Positions 59,186-64,000 of a stretch of DNA of 64,000 nucleotides are shown here, in pieces. How positions within the stretch are numbered: position 1 is the first letter of the stretch; each line of letters opens with the position of its first letter. Below the pieces are notes generated by a model that made no database searches, was not told where the DNA came from, and saw only the letters and a list, made by a program, of their open reading frames with translations. This DNA comes from Epiperipatus broadwayi (taxonomy: Eukaryota; Onychophora; Udeonychophora; Euonychophora; Peripatidae). The translations under genes and the position numbers were made by a program. The DNA lies in the NCBI GenBank assembly GCA_028023455.1, contig JAQFVV010007266.1, positions 20,001-84,000 on the forward strand, in the 5' to 3' direction.

Positions 59186-60065
59186 TGCTGCTAGTAAGAG
59201 ATCTTCCATTTGGTTCAGAATATGTTGGATGATATATTTATTATATGGCCTCTTAGTATTTATGCCTTAAAACCTTTTCTTGTTTTCTTAATGAATGGCA
59301 TTCTAATATTATGTTTACTATGGAAACTGAAAATAACACAATTTCTTTTTAAAGCTAGAAACCTGATGATTCTTTATTATTATCTGTTTGCAAAAAAATC
59401 CACTCATATAAACAAATGTCTCTATTTTAATTTTCATCATCATCCTGCTCATATATATTCTGTGGCAAAAATAGTTTGTCTGATAAACACTGTATTGCTC
59501 AAAAACTAGCACTAACTAAAAGTATTCTGCTCTCTAATAGTTACAATAAAAACACTATACATAAAACTTTGCATAGCACTGAGACTAAAAAAAAAATCAT
59601 AAAATTCACACCCAACTAGTCACTGATTAAATCAAAAGAAAATTATCTAATTTCAGTATTAGGACAACTTTTTTCACTAATAGAATCTTGGTGACTTTTC
59701 CTGTAAACCTAAAAACTGAGTACTTTTAGAATACCAAGGTGTCTATGAACTACCATGATTACTGTGATCAAGAAATTACATGGGTTAATTGAATAGACAT
59801 ATAAGTCAAAAGCAGAAACACAAAAATGATTTCAATCAAAAATTGACATCCACTTTTACATAGCATTTTTTAGAAATTGGTCACATACCTAACTTTTATA
59901 ATATTAAAATTTTATAAAAAGATATGATTTAAGAACTATGAGAGAGTCTATTGAAATATTGAAAAGATTGGGTGGTTTAAAAAAATTGTGGAGGCCACTT
60001 ATTTTATCTCTTTCTTCTCAAATTAACTTGGATTTAATTAATACCAACAAAACATCACATAATCA
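59186..60065 (+). pseudogene. Decayed Penelope-like element: RT palm/thumb and GIY-YIG
   Basis: Begins at the catalytic motif, reading NMLDDIFIIWP (YVDD-type motif altered to MLDD, about 59219-59250). The thumb follows with KKSTHINKCLYFNFHHHPAH (about 59395-59455), the K-P-T-H-T-x-x-Y-L-x-F-x-S-x-H-P block of Penelope RTs. Further along come GVYELP and YMG (about 59740-59790, the GIY and YIG halves, with stops between), then a C-terminal RTMRESIEILKRLGG with LWRPLI (about 59935-60005), matching the R-E-A-I-E-I...W-x-P end. Frameshifts and stops throughout; 5'-truncated. The domain order is classic, so the assignment is firm despite decay. Confidence 0.8.
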
Positions 60066-60742
60066 CCACTTCATATGCTTACACATTCTGTTATTAACAT
60101 AGTATAATTTCCATACAATAGTGACACCAAGTGCAAGCCTTAGTAATCAATGTATGCAAGAACATTTATGCACAAATCCCTATATAGTGGCTGCTCATCC
60201 AATATCTCCAGACTAGTTTCTGGCTTGTGGATTTTATCAGTAAGGAGCCTTGGATTTGAAAGCACTACACTTAGATCTTACAATCTAATGGAATCCTTTG
60301 GTAGCCACTTTTTACCTATTTACTTAACTATAAAGTTAGGAGCACAAGGTGGAAATATAGTAATGTTTACAATCCAAGTTCATTTGCTTGTTGAGTAATG
60401 ACATTTCTAAAAAGTATGACCATAATCTCTATAGTAACAATATTCAGAATATATTTTTATATTTAAAAATAAAACATATCTGTAAGAAATAAATATGTAA
60501 TAATATATTTTTGGTTTCAAATAATTATTTTCCAAAAAATCAAGTTTTTAGACAATTGTAATATTTTCTCAAAGTAATCTCACAAAGTTTGAGATCTCCA
60601 AATACATAATAGGCACCCATCATTGGAAACTTTGATGGCCCACTTATTCATTTATCTTGGAATTTTTTAAATTTTGTTAAAATCAATATATATATATATA
60701 TATAAAATAAATAAAAATATCCGTTAATTAAAAATAATATTG
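60066..60742. other. Non-coding stretch after Penelope-like remnant
   Basis: May include the 3' UTR of the remnant. The frame at 60150-60398 has no recognised family. AT tract at about 60686-60703. Confidence 0.4.
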
Positions 60743-61122
60743 TAATTATAATTGAAATAATATTTTTAAACGGTTTATAAACAATTCAAACAATCTTTAA
60801 ATCCGCAGAAGTACTTTCGGTTACTTTCAAACCTGCCTCAACTGCTATTAAATTCAAAAATTAAAAGCGGAAGCAAACGTCATCAATTCAAATTCCACGA
60901 ATCTCGTATTTTAATAAAACACATTTGATAAATCGACAAGCTTCTAACATTAAAATACGAGATTCGTGGAATTTGAATTGATGATGTTTGCTTCCGCTTT
61001 TAATTTTTGAATTTAATAGCAGTTGAGGCAGGTTTGAAAGTAACCGAAAGTACTTCTGCGGATTTAAAGATTGTTTGAATTGTTTATAAACCGTTTAAAA
61101 ATATTATTTCAATTATAATTAT
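60743..61122. repeat. Near-perfect palindrome, about 174-bp arms
   Basis: Arms 60743-60915 and 60949-61122 are reverse complements with only isolated mismatches (for example AACGTCATC against GATGATGTT), around a 33-bp spacer. Conserved blocks include CCGCAGAAGTACTTTCGGTT and GGTTTGAAAGTAACCGAAAG. GC content is higher than the surroundings. No open frame; both ends run into AT tracts, hiding any target duplication. A recent foldback element or inverted duplication of unknown family. Confidence 0.88.
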
Positions 61123-64000
61123 ATATATATATAAATGAATGAATTTTAAAGTTGTAATTAAAAGTTTTCAAAATTTCTCAGTAGAGGGCAAAAAATACAA
61201 ATACAATTTCTTGACTTTCTGCTTGAAAAAGTTTTGTAATTAAAAATGCAATTATTAACAATGAAAATCACAGTGTAGGTTTGCTGTTGCTTTATATGAA
61301 ACTCATTATATAACATAATCATCTGCCAAAATTAACATGGTGTTAGAATTTTTTTAAACTCACTCATTGTTAACAATTTTCACCATCTTCTATTTCTTTT
61401 TCTTTCCTTTTATCTTTCTCTCCTCCTCCTCCTCTTTTGCCATTTTTGATCAACATTTTTATTAGTAAAAAATGTTTTTACTTACATGTTAAAAATAAAT
61501 AAATAATAAATGTTTGAATAAATGTTTCAATATTTCATTGAAATAATTTACAAAATCAATATATTTTTATAATAGGGAATATTACTTTAAATTTTCTATA
61601 TAACTCGTGAAATATATTTACTAGAAATATTTCATGTTGTAAAATGCTTAGATATATACATCTTTATCCTGCTTAGTGTTTGGTCTTTACGTGAGGATTC
61701 ACAATAGCAATCATTATCAATTTGTACCCATTATTTTGATTACAATCAATTATTCACTATAATAGTCATAAAAAAAATTATTTTGGGCAGACATTTTTTA
61801 ACTAATGATAGTCATTCCATCCAAAAGCAAAATAGTGACTTTCATGCTAAAATTATACTGTGCATATAGTTACTTTAACATTTCTATCTATTAATTAATA
61901 TGAAAAGTGTTTAATTAATATATTAGGAGATTAAAGGGATATTTTTTAATTTCAAAATATATTCAAATATAAAAGTAATCTACAATCTCAAGAGCAATTA
62001 TAATACTTTTTGGGCAGAATATAAATGACTGTAATCTGTTGTGATAAGTGAGTAATAATAAATAAACAAAATACAAAAATAAATTAATAAAAATCATTTG
62101 CATTTTGTTTACAACAAAATTGAAAGACGGAGAATAAAATAAGTTTATTAACTTTAGTAAATTCAATTATATATTCATAAAACACAACGTTATAGTGCTG
62201 CATCCAATATTTGATTAATGAAGGTACAATATTTTATTTAATTTTCATTCAGTGTTTTTATGAGATAATTAATACTTCATTAATAACATAACCAAATTAA
62301 AGATTTTCATTGTTAATGACTATAGAAGCAAAAAAATAAAAAGGTTAATTCAGAACACAAATGTAAGTCAACATAGTTCTGTAAAAATAGCAAATTCATT
62401 CAGCATAAAATTAAAAATATACAGTATATATATTAGCTAAAATATGCAGTCAATTAATTTTGAATTAAAATGTTTTTTGTCAAATCGATCATCACTAATC
62501 TAAAATATTTTCAGTAAAAAAAGAAAAGGAGCAACGAGGTTAATATGGTTTCAGATTTATACAAGTAATATCAATAATTACTAAATGTAAATTAAAAATA
62601 GCAATCTTCTTCCCTCATTTTAAATTATCCCGTAATTCTTTTCAGATATTCAAAGCAATGAAGATATTATCAGAAGTGTAAAAAAATGCAGTACTGAGAC
62701 AAAAATAAATTTCATTCGGCATTAAACTAAAAATAATTTTGGGTCATATCTATTGTCAATATTAAATTTTAAATTGTGTACAGTATGTATTAGCTAAAAT
62801 TTCAGATATTTAATTTTGGATTTAAATCTCTATGAGTGCTTATTTCAATTAAATTGAATCTGCTTATCAGTCATATTTAAATTGCATTTTGGGAAAAAAT
62901 ATGAGGATAATTTTATGCAATTAATAATAAATTGTGTATGATGAAAATGCAATAGGAATAAAGTGAATAAGATTAATGCCTCTAATTTTTACTTAAATAG
63001 CTCATTACTCTGCCATCAAAACATATTGTGCTATTTGACAAATTGCTAAGTCATTGTAAAACATGACTACTACACTTGATAAAATAAATCACGTGTTATG
63101 CCCAATTAAACATGCTATGGCTATTATATTTGTTTATTTAGATCAGCACAATACACATTGTAATAAAAACCTTAAATATTGATTACAATATGCAAACTCA
63201 GAATGCATTAATTTTTTTTTCCCATTTTTCAATACGCAGATTTTTTTTTTTTTTAAGTTGACTATGATTAAGTGTTTGTAATGTATCGTATGTCAGTTTG
63301 ACTTTTGTCACACTAATGATAAATAACTAGTCTTTATGGTCAATCAAATGATTTGTTATTAAGCATTGATTTTTTAATTTCAATAATTCCACATATATAA
63401 TATAATACTGTAGTACAAATTTTAAAAAAATTAAATGTCAGAATGAATTTTTTTTAGCATATTAAAATCAGTTGTGTGGAAAAACACAAAACATTGTTAA
63501 ATGTTTGTTTAGTTTCACTTTTTCGTCTATTTTGCTGTACTTTTTGGACAGTGAAAACACACACATTTTTTTAGCGATATTAAACTTTTTTTAAAGATTC
63601 TGTTCAAAGTCATCTTAACAACTAATATGACAATGAAAAAAATCAAAAAATCTTTGAGCTTGGAAACCAAATCGGATAACAATGATTGTTGAATGGTTCA
63701 TAGGAAGTAACAACTTTAAGTTAAGTGTTTTTTCTTCTTTTTACTTTGATTTAAATTGAATTATTATTATACATACATAAATACATATTTTAAGTGAATA
63801 CCTGAATAATACACACAGCACAGTTTCACAAGTATATAACATATAGTAAGAGTTTTTTAAATTTGTATATATACCCAATAAGTTATTTTTTAACTTAATA
63901 TTCACAACTTATAGTGTAATTTTTTAGTTGAAATAATCGGCCAATTTTATCCCCATAGATAACAATTATAAATGTGTATTCTGCATATGATATTCGTGCT
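61123..64000. other. AT-rich non-coding stretch
   Basis: No gene, RNA or element recognised through the end of the window. A CTCCTCCTCCTCCTC tract lies near 61421, and poly-T runs at about 63210-63218 and 63240-63255. Confidence 0.5.

Overview
This is a strongly AT-rich, gene-poor stretch of an animal genome. Evidence for this is long AT-dinucleotide, AAT and GATA/GATG microsatellites, long runs without open frames, and many decayed retroelements. The repertoire (Penelope-like elements with GIY-YIG endonucleases, tRNA-like repeats joined to hammerhead ribozymes, a hAT-type non-autonomous transposon, fragments of endonuclease/RT LINEs) fits an invertebrate metazoan. A mollusc, perhaps a cephalopod, is my best guess, held with low confidence. 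I found no intact host gene. The only host-gene candidates are a promoter-like island with a short first-exon-like frame near 17.4-17.7 kb and a weak 44-bp exon-like segment at 56.27 kb.

Layout. 0-8 kb: simple AT-rich DNA with an inverted repeat, an AAT microsatellite, an exact sequencing-adapter match at 1985-2004, and a compact element carrying a textbook type I hammerhead ribozyme between 15-bp direct repeats (7.84-8.03 kb). 8.7-20.3 kb: two diverged copies of a roughly 3-kb segment (8.67-11.70 and 16.38-20.30 kb). Between them lie a higher-order minisatellite (11.9-13.0 kb), smaller tandem repeats and a decayed coiled-coil frame; the second copy is interrupted by the promoter-like island. 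20.9-30.4 kb: a head-to-head pair of tRNA-like/hammerhead repeats, two palindromes, one copy of a second duplicated segment (23.2-25.7 kb, repeated at 37.7-40.1 kb), and a first array of roughly 415-520-bp hammerhead-bearing units. 31-37 kb: decayed LINE RT, a Penelope-like element broken into oppositely oriented halves with inverted tRNA-like/hammerhead arms, and a 900-bp hAT-type element. 40.8-44.4 kb: a near-identical 1.8-kb-arm palindrome of the 3' part of a second Penelope-like family, the most intact coding region in the window, with a hammerhead in each arm. 48.7-54 kb: compound tetranucleotide cassette, a third Penelope-like palindrome with a degenerate hammerhead palindrome beside it, and a second array of the hammerhead units. 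54.8-61.1 kb: an inverted/tandem repeat triad, a foldback element with 12-bp direct repeats, a LINE endonuclease fragment, a Penelope-like remnant and a 175-bp-arm palindrome. The remainder is featureless AT-rich sequence.

The unifying theme is self-cleaving RNA. At least four sequence families of hammerhead-like motif appear. Two are joined to tRNA-like segments with Pol III B-box matches, and two are linked to Penelope-like GIY-YIG coding sequence. Nearly every Penelope-related insertion is an inverted pair. This suggests a system in which Penelope-type reverse transcription spreads both coding copies and small non-coding ribozyme units resembling retrozymes; that link is inference. The duplicated arms, stem pairings and direct repeats are visible in the sequence.
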